A stretch of DNA of 64,000 bases from Chryseobacterium sp. G0201 (GCF_003815655.1 NZ_CP033917.1:1612001-1676000); one strand, 5' to 3'. Counted from the first letter of the stretch, positions 32,013-40,993 are shown. The notes: generated by a model from the sequence alone, not told the origin. Program-made: numbers and translations.

Positions 32013-32678
32013 ATGAAAACTTTTCTAAAGCAGTTTATATTGCTGCTTCCTTTATTATTGCTAACGAGCTGTTTTGATATCATTGATAAAGTCAATGTAA
32101 AAGCTGATGGAACAGGAGAGTACACTGTTATTCTGAATGCCAGTAAAAGCAAAACCAGACTTGCTTCCATTTCTAAAATGGAAAAGGTAAACGGTAAAAA
32201 AGTCCCAAAAAAACCTGAAATTGAAAGTAAAATCAATGAAGCAGCAAGAATTTTTAAAGCGACTCCAGGAATCAGCAATGTGAAAACAAGTGTTGATTTT
32301 GATAATTATATCATTAAATTAAGCTGTAGTTTTAAAAAAATTGAAAATATCAATGCCGGACTGGAGCAATTAAAGGCTAAAAATATTCTTGGAAAAATGA
32401 TTCCTACCCAAATTTACAGTCAGAGTATTGGAAAATCATTTACAAGAAACAAGATCAATACCTTCAAAGCGAATTACGATAAGATGAGTAAGGCGGATAA
32501 AGAGGTCTTTAATAATGCCAAATATACTTCCATTTTACAATTCGAAAACACGATAAAATCGCAAACGAACTCTTCTTATTTGCTTTCGCCCAATAAAAAA
32601 GCGGTGAAGCTTGAAGCCAATGTTTTAGATTTTATTCTTCAAAAGAAACAAATACAAAATAATATCCTTTTCCAATAA
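32013..32678 (+). CDS. Lipoprotein, first gene of a three-gene envelope cluster
   Basis: This 221-residue protein has a lipoprotein signal peptide with lipobox LLTSC (Cys ~19). The segment CFDIIDKVNVKADGTGEYTVILNASKSKTRL (given here as its two key parts, DKVNVKADGTGEY and VILNASKSK) is seen in Bacteroidetes lipoproteins of unknown role. The rest is a Lys-rich alpha/beta body. The next ORF starts 16 bases after its stop and the third 4 bases after that, so the three genes are probably one operon. No enzymatic motif. Confidence 0.75.
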   Translation: MKTFLKQFILLLPLLLLTSCFDIIDKVNVKADGTGEYTVILNASKSKTRLASISKMEKVNGKKVPKKPEIESKINEAARIFKATPGISNVKTSVDFDNYIIKLSCSFKKIENINAGLEQLKAKNILGKMIPTQIYSQSIGKSFTRNKINTFKANYDKMSKADKEVFNNAKYTSILQFENTIKSQTNSSYLLSPNKKAVKLEANVLDFILQKKQIQNNILFQ

Positions 32679-32693
32679 TTTCAAATTTAAACC

Positions 32694-34763
32694 ATGAAAT
32701 CTATCTTTAAAAAAACACTACAAATTACGCTCTTTGTCTTCGGTTTTGTGCTTGTTTTTGCACAACAAAAGATGAAAATACCCAATGATGCCGCATTTTA
32801 CATGGAAATCAACGGAAAACAGCTTAATAAAAAAATAAACTGGGACAAATTCAATCCTTTTTTAAAGGAAATAACCGAAAAAAAGAACAAAAAAGACAAA
32901 GGCAATAAAGGAAATCCGTCTTGGAACGATTTTTCCAAAACAGGGATTAAATACGATGCAACGCAATATCATTACGGAACTTTCAATGATTCTGTACAAT
33001 CATATACCGCTCATTTTATTTTAGATAATAAAGAAAAGTTTCAGGAATTTATTAATTCTACCAAGAAAAAAGGACAGGAAATTTCCAAGAAAAACAAATA
33101 TTCTTATGTTGACATCGACGATGATATTTTCGTTGCATGGAATGGTGAACGTGCTGTTTTAAGCGTGATCAACTACAACAAGCCTTACAAAGATGATTGG
33201 GCAGATGAAGTTTCCATAGACAGTGCAATGGCTGTGGTTGACAGTACTGCAGCCGTTGTAGACAGCGCGTATGCTGAAGAACCCGAAAAACCTTTTGATT
33301 ATAAGGAAGAAATTAAATATTTGAAGGAAGATATTCAGTCTTTAAAAGAAAATATAAAGGAAAATAACTCCGAAATTGCGAAAATTCAGAAAGACATCAA
33401 GTATCTTGAAAAGCATCATGAATATCCAAAAGAAAAGAAAGTCGCAACGGATACTCAATATTCTGAAAATGAAGCTGAAGCAGTGGCTCCTCCCGAGAAA
33501 GATGAGGATATGGAGGGTGAAGATTATGCAATAGATTCGGACTATCAAAAGGAAATGGATTCTATACGAATAGAAAAGTTCAAAGTGGTAAAAAAGCTTG
33601 CAGAAGATTCATTTGATAAATATTTTAATTCAAATTTAGACCTTGATGTTCCGTCGCAAATGGTGGCTTTCAGAGATACAAATGCTGATGTTTTCGTGTA
33701 TACAGATTACGGAAGAATCGTTAATGAAGGGATCTACGGAAGAACGATGAAGCGTTTAGAGTTTACTCAGTTTCTTCAGAAAGCTTACAATTCAAACTCT
33801 TCTTATAACTTATATTTTGACAAAGACAAAGTAAAATTGGTTAACAATTATCAGCACAAGGATGCCAATGTGCAGAAAAGTATTGCTGATGTTTACAAAG
33901 GCAAGAAAAACAAAAAATTAACGGAGCTGATTAATGATAAAAGCATAGGATATTACTCAGTTAATATAAACGGATCTAAAAGTTTTGATATGATTTACAG
34001 TCTGTTCAAGGATATTGGAGACGCAGAATATCAGAAAGAAATGGAGCTGATGATGGAAACCATGAAAATTGTTCTGGATGAAGAAGCCATTGCTAAAATA
34101 GCACCAGGAAACGGAATTTTTGTTTTAAATGAATTAAAATCTAAAAAAGTAGACTACACAGATTACGATTACGACGACGATTATAACGAAAAAGAAGTAA
34201 AGAAAACGAAAGATATTATGGTTCCTAACTTCGTTTTTGCCTTTGCAACAGAAAATGAAGGCTATTGGAATCGTATTTTTAATTTATTAATTACGAATAA
34301 AAAAACAGCGAAGAATTTTACGAAAAAAGGAGAATTCTATTCTTTTAAAGACGATAAAAACAGCGGATATCTTGATCAGTTCTTTTTTACCGTAAAAGAC
34401 GGAATTGTATATGTTACGACCTCAACAGATAATATTATTCCGAAAGATCAGTCTGATATTTCTAAAAAATGGGCAAAAGAATCAGCTAAATATCCTTTGT
34501 CGGGAAGACTGAATATCCAGAAGCTTTTGGTAGGAATGGAAAAAGAATTCAAAAGTACTTCCGAGAAAAAAACGCTGGATCTTTTAAGAAAAAATATTGG
34601 CGAAGTTTATTATAAAACAGAAGTGAAAAGCGAAAACATACAAACGGAAATGGATTATAATATTAAAGATTTATCTGAAAACAGCTTAATGTATTTCTTT
34701 GATCTGTTTGATGATGTTTATAAAATCATGGAAGAGCCTGAAAAAACATTGAAAACATTATAA
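32694..34763 (+). CDS. Secreted DUF4836-type protein
   Basis: This 689-residue protein has a signal peptide to about residue 23 (LVFAQQ). Its N-terminal part, KIPNDAAFYMEINGKQLNKKINWDKF, is the usual opening of DUF4836-like proteins: a self-description resembling 'no-catalysis' periplasmic proteins. A central acidic, Lys/Glu-rich coiled-coil region lies at ~200-300 (IKYLKEDIQSLKENIKENN). Two repeats of a globular alpha/beta domain flank it. There is no recognised active site. Its partner at 34767 shows the same opening logic (FVPKDADAIVLIDVKKL), suggesting paralogous domains. Probably periplasmic. Confidence 0.75.
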   Translation: MKSIFKKTLQITLFVFGFVLVFAQQKMKIPNDAAFYMEINGKQLNKKINWDKFNPFLKEITEKKNKKDKGNKGNPSWNDFSKTGIKYDATQYHYGTFNDSVQSYTAHFILDNKEKFQEFINSTKKKGQEISKKNKYSYVDIDDDIFVAWNGERAVLSVINYNKPYKDDWADEVSIDSAMAVVDSTAAVVDSAYAEEPEKPFDYKEEIKYLKEDIQSLKENIKENNSEIAKIQKDIKYLEKHHEYPKEKKVATDTQYSENEAEAVAPPEKDEDMEGEDYAIDSDYQKEMDSIRIEKFKVVKKLAEDSFDKYFNSNLDLDVPSQMVAFRDTNADVFVYTDYGRIVNEGIYGRTMKRLEFTQFLQKAYNSNSSYNLYFDKDKVKLVNNYQHKDANVQKSIADVYKGKKNKKLTELINDKSIGYYSVNINGSKSFDMIYSLFKDIGDAEYQKEMELMMETMKIVLDEEAIAKIAPGNGIFVLNELKSKKVDYTDYDYDDDYNEKEVKKTKDIMVPNFVFAFATENEGYWNRIFNLLITNKKTAKNFTKKGEFYSFKDDKNSGYLDQFFFTVKDGIVYVTTSTDNIIPKDQSDISKKWAKESAKYPLSGRLNIQKLLVGMEKEFKSTSEKKTLDLLRKNIGEVYYKTEVKSENIQTEMDYNIKDLSENSLMYFFDLFDDVYKIMEEPEKTLKTL

Positions 34764-34766
34764 TCA

Positions 34767-36002
34767 ATGAATAAGAAGAAATTTATTGTCCCGTTAGTTC
34801 TTTTGCTCGGCATTGCTGTTTACTTTGTGTTTTATCATAAAGACAAAACTTTGAAATTTGTCCCGAAAGATGCAGATGCTATAGTTTTAATTGATGTTAA
34901 GAAACTGACGAGACAATATATTTCCAGCTTTATAACCCATCCTTCACAATGGTCTGGGAACAAAAATAAAAGTGGAAATAAAATTTCATTACAAGATTCG
35001 GGGATGAAAATTCCCGATTTTTTGCAAATTTTTCACATCAAAAATTCCAAATTCTCGGATTGGTATTCTGTGATTGAACTTAAAGATCAACAGAAATTCT
35101 TAGCTTATTTAAAACAGCAAAAATTTATCAACAAAGGGAAAAATACCTTTCAAAAAAACCTGATCTTCATTAAAATTGACGAAGGAAGATGCATTTTAGG
35201 AACTTCTAATTTGGCTTTTGTAAATATAGATCGACAACTTTCTCAATCTTCAGAAAAAGATAATTTTAATTCAGATAGCTTTATTCACAATGCTTTAGGA
35301 AGTATTTCCTTTATTTCCGGTGATAGAACCCGAAATTTTTCAATTGAATTAAATGAAGATGATATTGAAATTAAGAATGAATCAAGTTCGGAAGAATTTG
35401 CTTCAATTATTTCTAAACTAGAGCAAAAAATCTCTTTTCTAGAAATGGAATTGGATGCTCAAAACATAAAAAAATACGTTCAATTTTTCGATAAAAGTAT
35501 CTCGGATTCTTCGCAAATTAATTATTTAAAAGCAACTGCTGAACTCGAGCAGGTGAATGATACGATTGTAAGCTACGGATATGATGATAATTTTAATGAA
35601 GTCGAAAAAAAGACCTATCAGAAAATCACTCAGCCGAATTATGTGATTGATCTTCAAAGTTTAAATTCTGAAAAAACTTGGAAATATTTTCAAGATAAAA
35701 AATGGATCAATGCTCAAAATCAATTTACGATTATTCCATTTCAGCCGAATTTTATTGAAAAAAATAAAGCCGGATTTAAAATAAAATCGACCAGAAAACC
35801 TCTGCAATCATCTTCAAATTTAAAAGAAAACTATATTTTTGTCAAAAATAGCAATTTGCTATTGTCGTCTTTCAGTACTTTAGGATCAACCGAAAAAAAA
35901 ATAATTTCTAACTTAGACTATATTTTTTACGGAAATAAGGGAATGGAGTATTATATAAAACTAAAGGCAAAAAAAGGAGATCTACCTTTGATTTTAAGAT
36001 AA
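34767..36002 (+). CDS. Membrane-anchored protein related to the DUF4836-type neighbour
   Basis: This 411-residue protein has an uncleaved N-terminal anchor (~5-22, FIVPLVLLLGIAVYFVFY). It is followed by KFVPKDADAIVLIDVKKLTR, the same 'P-x-D-A-x-x-x-x-x-I/D' opening as the upstream gene. It then has a globular domain (FSDWYSVIELKDQQKFLAYL, KNTFQKNLIFIKIDEGRCILG). The gene starts 4 bases after the upstream stop. I do not know its function. The shared opening and the operon arrangement suggest that lipoprotein, secreted protein and membrane-anchored protein act together at the envelope. Confidence 0.72.
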   Translation: MNKKKFIVPLVLLLGIAVYFVFYHKDKTLKFVPKDADAIVLIDVKKLTRQYISSFITHPSQWSGNKNKSGNKISLQDSGMKIPDFLQIFHIKNSKFSDWYSVIELKDQQKFLAYLKQQKFINKGKNTFQKNLIFIKIDEGRCILGTSNLAFVNIDRQLSQSSEKDNFNSDSFIHNALGSISFISGDRTRNFSIELNEDDIEIKNESSSEEFASIISKLEQKISFLEMELDAQNIKKYVQFFDKSISDSSQINYLKATAELEQVNDTIVSYGYDDNFNEVEKKTYQKITQPNYVIDLQSLNSEKTWKYFQDKKWINAQNQFTIIPFQPNFIEKNKAGFKIKSTRKPLQSSSNLKENYIFVKNSNLLLSSFSTLGSTEKKIISNLDYIFYGNKGMEYYIKLKAKKGDLPLILR

Positions 36003-36041
36003 TAAATATAATTTTCTCTATGCTAAAATGATTAATTATTA

Positions 36042-36380
36042 ATGAGTTCTTTTGAAATTTTTTTATTAAAAACATGCACGCATTATTTTCTGCATCTGAT
36101 TTTTCCGGTGTTTATTGCGTTGATGTTTTTTCGTGAAAACTGGAAGAAGGCTTATTTTATTCTATTGGCTACCATGCTTGTTGATTTGGATCATTTACTT
36201 GCCAATCCCATTTTCGATCCGAACAGAGCAAGTGTAGGCTTCCACTTTTTACATTCTTATTATGCCATTTCGGTGTATTTTTTGATGCTATTTTTTAAAG
36301 GAAATATCAGAATTATTGGTGTCGGACTTTTGTTTCATATGCTGACAGATCTTCAGGACTTTTATCTCTGGCCTCATTAA
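36042..36380 (+). CDS. DUF6122 family membrane protein
   Basis: This 112-residue protein has four predicted hydrophobic helices. It carries conserved histidine/aspartate clusters: CTHYFLHLIFPVF at the start, LVDLDHLLANPIFDPNR in the middle, FHFLHSYYA and FHMLTDLQDFYLW at the end. This His/Asp layout inside the membrane is the DUF6122 pattern and looks like a metal-dependent hydrolase-like fold, but no activity is known. Thirty-nine bases after the previous operon. Confidence 0.8.
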   Translation: MSSFEIFLLKTCTHYFLHLIFPVFIALMFFRENWKKAYFILLATMLVDLDHLLANPIFDPNRASVGFHFLHSYYAISVYFLMLFFKGNIRIIGVGLLFHMLTDLQDFYLWPH

Positions 36381-36445
36381 AATAAGATTAATATTTTCTT
36401 TTGATATTTGAATTTCAATAGATTTTTTGTATTTTGTAGAAACTT

Positions 36446-37516
36446 ATGAAATTAAAAGAATTTTTAAATTACACGTATATTTTTCCTGTTCTGGCGGTCA
36501 TTTATTACTTTTCCGGATTAATGGGCGGCGGAGTTATTTATGATGTTATTGCCGGTCTTTTACTTACCGGGAGTGTTTTATCGGCAGTTCATCATGCTGA
36601 AGTTGTAGCACATAAAGTAGGGGAGCCTTTCGGAACAATTATTCTTGCGCTTTGTATAACGATTATTGAAGTTGCATTGATCATTTCGTTAATGGTTGCA
36701 GGCGGGGACGATGCGATGACGCTGGCCAGAGATACAGTTTTTGCTGCGGTAATGATTATTCTGAACGGTATTTTAGGAATCTGTATTTTAATAGGAGGAG
36801 TGAAGTATTACGAGCAATTTTTTGCAAGAACCTCCGCAACCACTTATTTGGTGAGTATTGTTTCTATTTTGATATTAACCTTGGTACTTCCCAATTTTAC
36901 ATCAAGCGTCAACGGACCTTTCTATAACAGGGCTCAGCTTATTTTTGTTTCTATTGCTTGTTTGGTCATTTACGGAGTCTTTCTGATGGTTCAGACCGTA
37001 AGACATCGAAACTATTTTATTATTACTGATGACGATCCTAGTTCACATTATATTCCGTCAAAAACGGCAACAGTTGTAAGTTTTGTTTTCTTGGTTATTT
37101 GTCTTGTTATTGTTGTTTTAATGGCAAAAGGACTTTCAGGAACGATTGAAGATATGGTACGAAGTGTGGGAGCTCCAAAATCATTGGTAGGAGTTATTAT
37201 TGCGGCGGTGGTTTTACTTCCGGAAGGGGTTGCAGCGATCAGAGCGGCAAGAAGTAACCAGATACAGTCAAGTTTAAATTTGGCATTAGGTTCTGCTTTG
37301 GCAAGTATCGGATTAACGATTCCTGCGGTATCTGTTGTGTGTATTATGTACGATATTCCTTTCGTTTTAGGACTAGATAAAAAAGATATTATTTTACTTT
37401 CTTTATCAGTCTTTATTGTAATGCTGTCTTTAAGCCGAGGAAAAACAAATATTCTTTACGGAACGGTATTGCTGGTGAACTTAGCAGCGTATATTTTTAC
37501 AGTAATTGTTCCTTAA
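36446..37516 (+). CDS. ChaA-like calcium/sodium:proton exchanger
   Basis: This 356-residue inner-membrane protein of the CaCA superfamily has ~11 helices and two inverted Na_Ca_ex repeats. The alpha-1 repeat contains GEPFGTIILALCITIIEVALI, where the Glu pair is the ion site. The alpha-2 repeat contains LVGVIIAAVVLLPEGVAAIRAA and LALGSALASIGLTIPAV. ChaA-type exchangers extrude Ca2+ or Na+ (and K+) in exchange for protons; the exact cation is not readable here. Followed by a strong bidirectional terminator. Confidence 0.9.
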   Translation: MKLKEFLNYTYIFPVLAVIYYFSGLMGGGVIYDVIAGLLLTGSVLSAVHHAEVVAHKVGEPFGTIILALCITIIEVALIISLMVAGGDDAMTLARDTVFAAVMIILNGILGICILIGGVKYYEQFFARTSATTYLVSIVSILILTLVLPNFTSSVNGPFYNRAQLIFVSIACLVIYGVFLMVQTVRHRNYFIITDDDPSSHYIPSKTATVVSFVFLVICLVIVVLMAKGLSGTIEDMVRSVGAPKSLVGVIIAAVVLLPEGVAAIRAARSNQIQSSLNLALGSALASIGLTIPAVSVVCIMYDIPFVLGLDKKDIILLSLSVFIVMLSLSRGKTNILYGTVLLVNLAAYIFTVIVP

Positions 37517-37542
37517 TTATTAAAATTTTACTTCAATGAAAA

Positions 37543-37568
37543 ACTACAATCTTAGCTAAGATTGTAGT
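37543..37568. terminator. Bidirectional terminator between chaA-like and beta-trefoil genes
   Basis: A perfect 13-bp palindrome half-site, ACTACAATCTTAG at 37543-37555, is continuous with CTAAGATTGTAGT at 37556-37568. The central bases must open as a loop. It separates convergent genes. Confidence 0.85.
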
Positions 37569-37594
37569 CCTTTTATATTAATAGGTACGCTAGA

Positions 37595-38008
37595 TTAATC
37601 TTGCATTTCCCATAATTCTCCTTCTCCCTGATATCCATCTTGTAGCCACATTTTATCAAATGCGTGGCTAAGAGTTTTTCCTACTTCTTTACCATAGCAG
37701 TTGAAAGAAACTTTATTTGGGCTGTGAACTACCATTTCCCACTCTTCTCCTTCTCCCTGGATTCCGTTTTGTAGCCATAATTTATCGAATGCGTGGCTTA
37801 AATACAATCCACTTTCTTTACTGATGCACTTTAATGCAACTCTATTATTTGATAGTGTTTCAAGAATGAAAACTTCGCCTAATCCTTTAATGCCATTTTG
37901 AAGAAATACATCTCCATTTCCATGGCTTAAAAATTGTCCGATTTCTTTTCCTTGAGCTTGTAATAATACTACTGTAGCTGTTTCTACGTTTTCTTTAGTT
38001 AATTCCAT
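37595..38008 (-). CDS. Three-fold symmetric beta-trefoil (fascin-like) protein
   Basis: This 137-residue protein has no signal peptide. Three copies of a ~42-residue unit are visible. The core aligned segments are 27-51 (FLSHGNGDVFLQNGIKGLGE...), 69-93 (YLSHAFDKLWLQNGIQGEGE...) and 112-136 (TLSHAFDKMWLQDGYQGEGE...). Each contains L-S-H, W/F-L-Q-N/D-G and G-x-GE, consistent with one complete beta-trefoil, as in fascin, hisactophilin and related lectin folds. Copies two and three are nearly identical. The ligand is unknown; sugar binding and structural roles are both possible. Cytoplasmic unless exported by an unseen route. Confidence 0.78.
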   Translation of the reverse strand: MELTKENVETATVVLLQAQGKEIGQFLSHGNGDVFLQNGIKGLGEVFILETLSNNRVALKCISKESGLYLSHAFDKLWLQNGIQGEGEEWEMVVHSPNKVSFNCYGKEVGKTLSHAFDKMWLQDGYQGEGELWEMQD

Positions 38009-38400
38009 GATTTCTAAGTTTTTTGAAAATTTCCTACTCTAATTGCTTTTCGGATACCGCAGTCAAAATTTTATTTTTGAGACGTCTGTAGTAATTTTGA
38101 TAGGGTAAAGCTAGAGATTAAAAAAGTATCTCAAATCAGTAGAAATACTTAAAAATCAATTAGTTAAAAAAGTATCGAAATGGTGATATATTTTGTTTTT
38201 TCTTACTATTCATGCTATGTGGTAGCTCTTGAAATAAAGTTGAAACTGTTTTTGATGATCAAAAAACCGTCTTTAGATTTGTATCTTGAAAGATAAAGTA
38301 GTATGTAAATCAATTTGATTTACATCCAAAATTGAAAAAAAAGATCCTTTAATGAAACGATAATGTTGTGGTGAATGTGTTGTAAGTAATTTCTTAATTA
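38009..38400. other. 392-base intergenic region, no gene found
   Basis: Six frames show no credible ORF. The region is AT-rich. A 13-bp direct repeat, TTAAAAAAGTATC, occurs at 38118-38130 and 38164-38176. No clean TAnnTTTG promoter for the beta-trefoil gene and no terminator hairpin for the haemoglobin gene were recognised. No RNA gene was identified. Confidence 0.6.
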
Positions 38401-38781
38401 TTAAAGTTTTCTGGCCATTTCCATCTTGTAAGCCATTAATTTGGCGATGTTTTCTGATTTATAAATAGCCATATCAGCATTTTCACCAACGAAATTTTCT
38501 TCGATGGTCAGTTTCCATAATTCAAGCCATTTTTCGAAATGTTTTTTTTTCATCGCTTCCATTTCATTGATGGGGAAGTGTACGGCCATTGGATTTCCTT
38601 TATAAGTCATTTGCCCGAAAAGAATGGTTTCCCAAAACGAATACATCTTTGGTAAATGCTTGTCCCAATCTACTTTGGCAACGTCATTAAAGAAAAAGCT
38701 AATGGTTTCATCTTTAACCACTTTAGCGTAAAATGAATTCACAAGATGCTCAATATCTTCTCTTGATTCCAGTTTTTTCAT
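38401..38781 (-). CDS. Group III truncated haemoglobin
   Basis: This 126-residue cytoplasmic haem protein has a 2-over-2 globin fold. Key residues by family comparison are Tyr18 at B10 (NSFYAKV), Phe30-31 at CD1, proximal His68 (MAVHFPINEM) and Trp85 at G8 (KHFEKWLELW). This set matches group III (trHbP) proteins such as Campylobacter Ctb, linked to oxygen or nitric-oxide chemistry. Length is typical (~125-135). On the minus strand TAAATTTG at 38793-38786 fits a -7 box only 4 bases from the ATG, so the transcript could be leaderless. Confidence 0.92.
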   Translation of the reverse strand: MKKLESREDIEHLVNSFYAKVVKDETISFFFNDVAKVDWDKHLPKMYSFWETILFGQMTYKGNPMAVHFPINEMEAMKKKHFEKWLELWKLTIEENFVGENADMAIYKSENIAKLMAYKMEMARKL

Positions 38782-38904
38782 ACGTCAAATTTAGTTTAAA
38801 ATCAATTTAAAAATTCAATCACAAGATTGATAAATTTCATGAAAACAATATTTTATCTTTGCATGTTGGTTTGATTTTAATTGAAATTAAAAATGATCGA
38901 TTAG

Positions 38905-38981
38905 ATCTTTATGACATTGCTAATACGATCTGCTTTGACACTCGCTTCGCTCGCGACATTTGTCTTTGTGAGGAGTGGAAT
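38905..38981. repeat. Possible REP-like repeat, GC-rich core
   Basis: GACACTCGCTTCGCTCGCGACATTTGTC (read here as GACACTCGC, TTCG, CTCGCGAC and ATTTGTC) stands out from the AT-rich surroundings. The TTTGTC/GACA ends and the GAGGAGTGGAA tail resemble the repeat family seen at 11364. Single copy in the window. Confidence 0.35.
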
Positions 38982-39026
38982 ATTATAAAATCAAACTAAA
39001 GAAAAAAACAAAAATGATTTAAAGAA

Positions 39027-39998
39027 ATGGCAAGAGGTTTCATGAAAAAAATTCGGCAGAAAAACACCGAGAGTAGTGGTTTTGGAGATAATGTTTCCGG
39101 AAGATTTATTAATAAAGACGGTCTTCCAAACGTTAAGAGAAGAGGCGTGAATGTTTTCAATAGACTCAGCTGGTATCATACCATGCTGAATTTATCTACA
39201 TTCCGATTTCTCACATATCTTGTTGTGGCATATATTCTGATTAATCTCGTTTTTGCGATGATCTACTATTTGATTGGAGTACAGCATCTTACCGGGATTG
39301 ATAAAAGTGACCCGTTAAACGAATTTATTGATGTATTTTTCTTTAGTTCACAGACTTTTACGACTGTTGGTTACGGAAGAATAGCGCCAGTTGGTTTTGC
39401 AGCGAGTTTAGTGGCTACTTTTGAAGCTTTTTTAGGATTGCTTACCTTTGCCATTGCAACGGGTTTATTTTACGGAAGATTTTCGAGACCGAGAGCCTAT
39501 TTGAAATTTTCTGATATCACAGTGATTGCTCCTTTTCAGGATACAACGGCTTTGATGTTCAGATTGGCTCCATATAAAAATAATGCATTAACGGATGCCG
39601 AAGTTATTTTGTCAACAGCGATTGAAGTGATTGAAGACGGTGTTCCGAAGAATAAATTTTACAGATTAGATACTCAACTGGGGAAAATTAATACATTGGC
39701 GCTCAACTGGACGGTTGTTCATAAAATAGACGAAAATTCGCCGTTTTATGGCTTCTCTGAAGATGATTTTAAAAACACGAATATTGAAATTATCGTTCAT
39801 GTACGGGCTTTCGATGAAGTCTTTTCAAATACGGTGGTTCAGAGGTCGTCTTATGTATCTAGAGAAATCTTGTACGGAGCAAAATTTACTACGATGTATT
39901 ATCCAAATAAAGAAGATCAGACAACCATTTTGGATTTGGATAAGATCAATGATTATCAAAAAGCAGAACTTCCCGTTTTGGCGGAAGAACAATTATAA
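39027..39998 (+). CDS. Inward-rectifier-type K+ channel (KirBac-like)
   Basis: This 323-residue inner-membrane tetrameric channel subunit has TM1 at ~59-83 and the pore helix with selectivity filter TVGYG at 113-117 (QTFTTVGYGRIAP). TM2 is at ~122-149 (AASLVATFEAFLGLLTFAIATG), and FYGRFSRPRAYLKFSD starts the cytoplasmic Ig-like Kir domain (~155-300). The Kir domain pattern (FQDTTALMFRLAPYKNNAL, ALNWTVVHKIDENSPFYGFSEDD) is clear. The next gene, a YkgJ-type protein, begins directly after the stop (39999), implying co-translation. Confidence 0.92.
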   Translation: MARGFMKKIRQKNTESSGFGDNVSGRFINKDGLPNVKRRGVNVFNRLSWYHTMLNLSTFRFLTYLVVAYILINLVFAMIYYLIGVQHLTGIDKSDPLNEFIDVFFFSSQTFTTVGYGRIAPVGFAASLVATFEAFLGLLTFAIATGLFYGRFSRPRAYLKFSDITVIAPFQDTTALMFRLAPYKNNALTDAEVILSTAIEVIEDGVPKNKFYRLDTQLGKINTLALNWTVVHKIDENSPFYGFSEDDFKNTNIEIIVHVRAFDEVFSNTVVQRSSYVSREILYGAKFTTMYYPNKEDQTTILDLDKINDYQKAELPVLAEEQL

Positions 39999-40487
39999 AT
40001 GAATTTAGAACTTTACAAGAAACAGGCTTTACAGAAACAAAAGGAGCATAAAAAATTTCTGGACGGATTAAAGAAAAAACCGCCCAAGAACCTCGATTAT
40101 GTTGTTCAGGAAACACATGATGAAGTTTTTGAAAAGATAGACTGTCTGCAATGCGCCAACTGCTGCAAAACGACAGGGCCTTTATACACTGAAAAAGATA
40201 TTGAGCGCATCTCAAAACATCTTCGCATGAAATCTGCGGATTTTGAAGCCAAATTCCTGCGCGTAGATGAGGATAATGATAAAGTTTTGCAAAATCTGCC
40301 ATGTTTTTTCCTTAATAATGACAATACATGTTCAATTTATGATGTAAGGCCAAAAGCATGTAGAGAATATCCGCATACAGATCGTAAGAAAATTTACCAA
40401 ATCAATAATTTGATGATAAAAAATACGGTGATTTGTCCTGCAGCGTTTGAATTTGTTGAAAGAATTATGAAAAATTTAGAGAAATAA
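39999..40487 (+). CDS. YkgJ-family cysteine-cluster protein
   Basis: This 162-residue cytoplasmic protein has eight conserved-type cysteines. The N-terminal cluster is DCLQCANCCKTTGPLYTE (C-x2-C-x2-CC). The mid and C-terminal ones are LPCFFLNNDNTCSIYDVRPKACREYPHTDRKK. This is the YkgJ/zinc- or Fe-S-chelating domain (previously UPF0153). The biochemical role is unknown; family members bind metals. Its start is adjacent to the Kir channel stop with no gap. Confidence 0.88.
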   Translation: MNLELYKKQALQKQKEHKKFLDGLKKKPPKNLDYVVQETHDEVFEKIDCLQCANCCKTTGPLYTEKDIERISKHLRMKSADFEAKFLRVDEDNDKVLQNLPCFFLNNDNTCSIYDVRPKACREYPHTDRKKIYQINNLMIKNTVICPAAFEFVERIMKNLEK

Positions 40488-40606
40488 TTTATAATCCCAA
40501 TTCGTCTTAAAGAGTTATAAAGTACGTTAAATAAAGGTTTTAGATATAATATTAATGGAAAGGAGGTCGTTTTAAAAGTATTAAACAACCATTTAAAATT
40601 TATATT

Positions 40607-40939
40607 ATGAAAAAGTTAATCTTAACATCAGCATTTACATTAGTCGGAGTAATTGCGGTATCGGCTCAAACGGAAACTCAAAAGCCAGCAGAAACTAATA
40701 ACCAAACTTCAACTCAAGCACAGACTCAAGGAACTTGGAATACAGCTACGGCTACACAGGGAGCAACAGCAACTACACCAAGTACAACCACTGCAACGAC
40801 AACAATTGATGGTGCAGCAACAACGGCAACTACCGCTGATGCAACAGCGACAGTAACTGCTGATACAAGTATGGAAGCAACGAAGCCTGCAGATGCAACA
40901 AAAGAAGAGAAAAAGTCTAAAAGAAAAAAGTCAAAGTAG
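40607..40939 (+). CDS. Small Thr/Ala-rich exported protein with basic tail
   Basis: This 110-residue protein has a signal peptide to about residue 20 (AVSAQTETQ). Its mature body of ~75 residues is almost entirely Thr, Ala, Gln and Ser (TATATQGATATTPSTTTATT), ending in a highly basic tail EEKKSKRKKSK. Low complexity makes homology searches unreliable. I recognise no domain. A purine-rich AAAGGAGGT at about 40559 is 40 bases upstream and too distant to be a ribosome binding site. Terminator at 40963. Confidence 0.65.
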   Translation: MKKLILTSAFTLVGVIAVSAQTETQKPAETNNQTSTQAQTQGTWNTATATQGATATTPSTTTATTTIDGAATTATTADATATVTADTSMEATKPADATKEEKKSKRKKSK

Positions 40940-40962
40940 AAATAGTCTTTTATAATTCAATG

Positions 40963-40993
40963 AAAATCCTGGAATGTAATATTTCAGGATTTT
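40963..40993 (+). terminator. Terminator after the Thr/Ala-rich protein gene
   Basis: AAAATCCTG (40963-40971) pairs with CAGGATTTT (40985-40993), followed by a T tract. Confidence 0.8.

Noticed and set aside
40559..40567. AAAGGAGGT, a strong Shine-Dalgarno-like sequence
   Set aside because: It lies 40 bases before the nearest start codon with no ATG following closely, and neighbouring genes do not use such sites.
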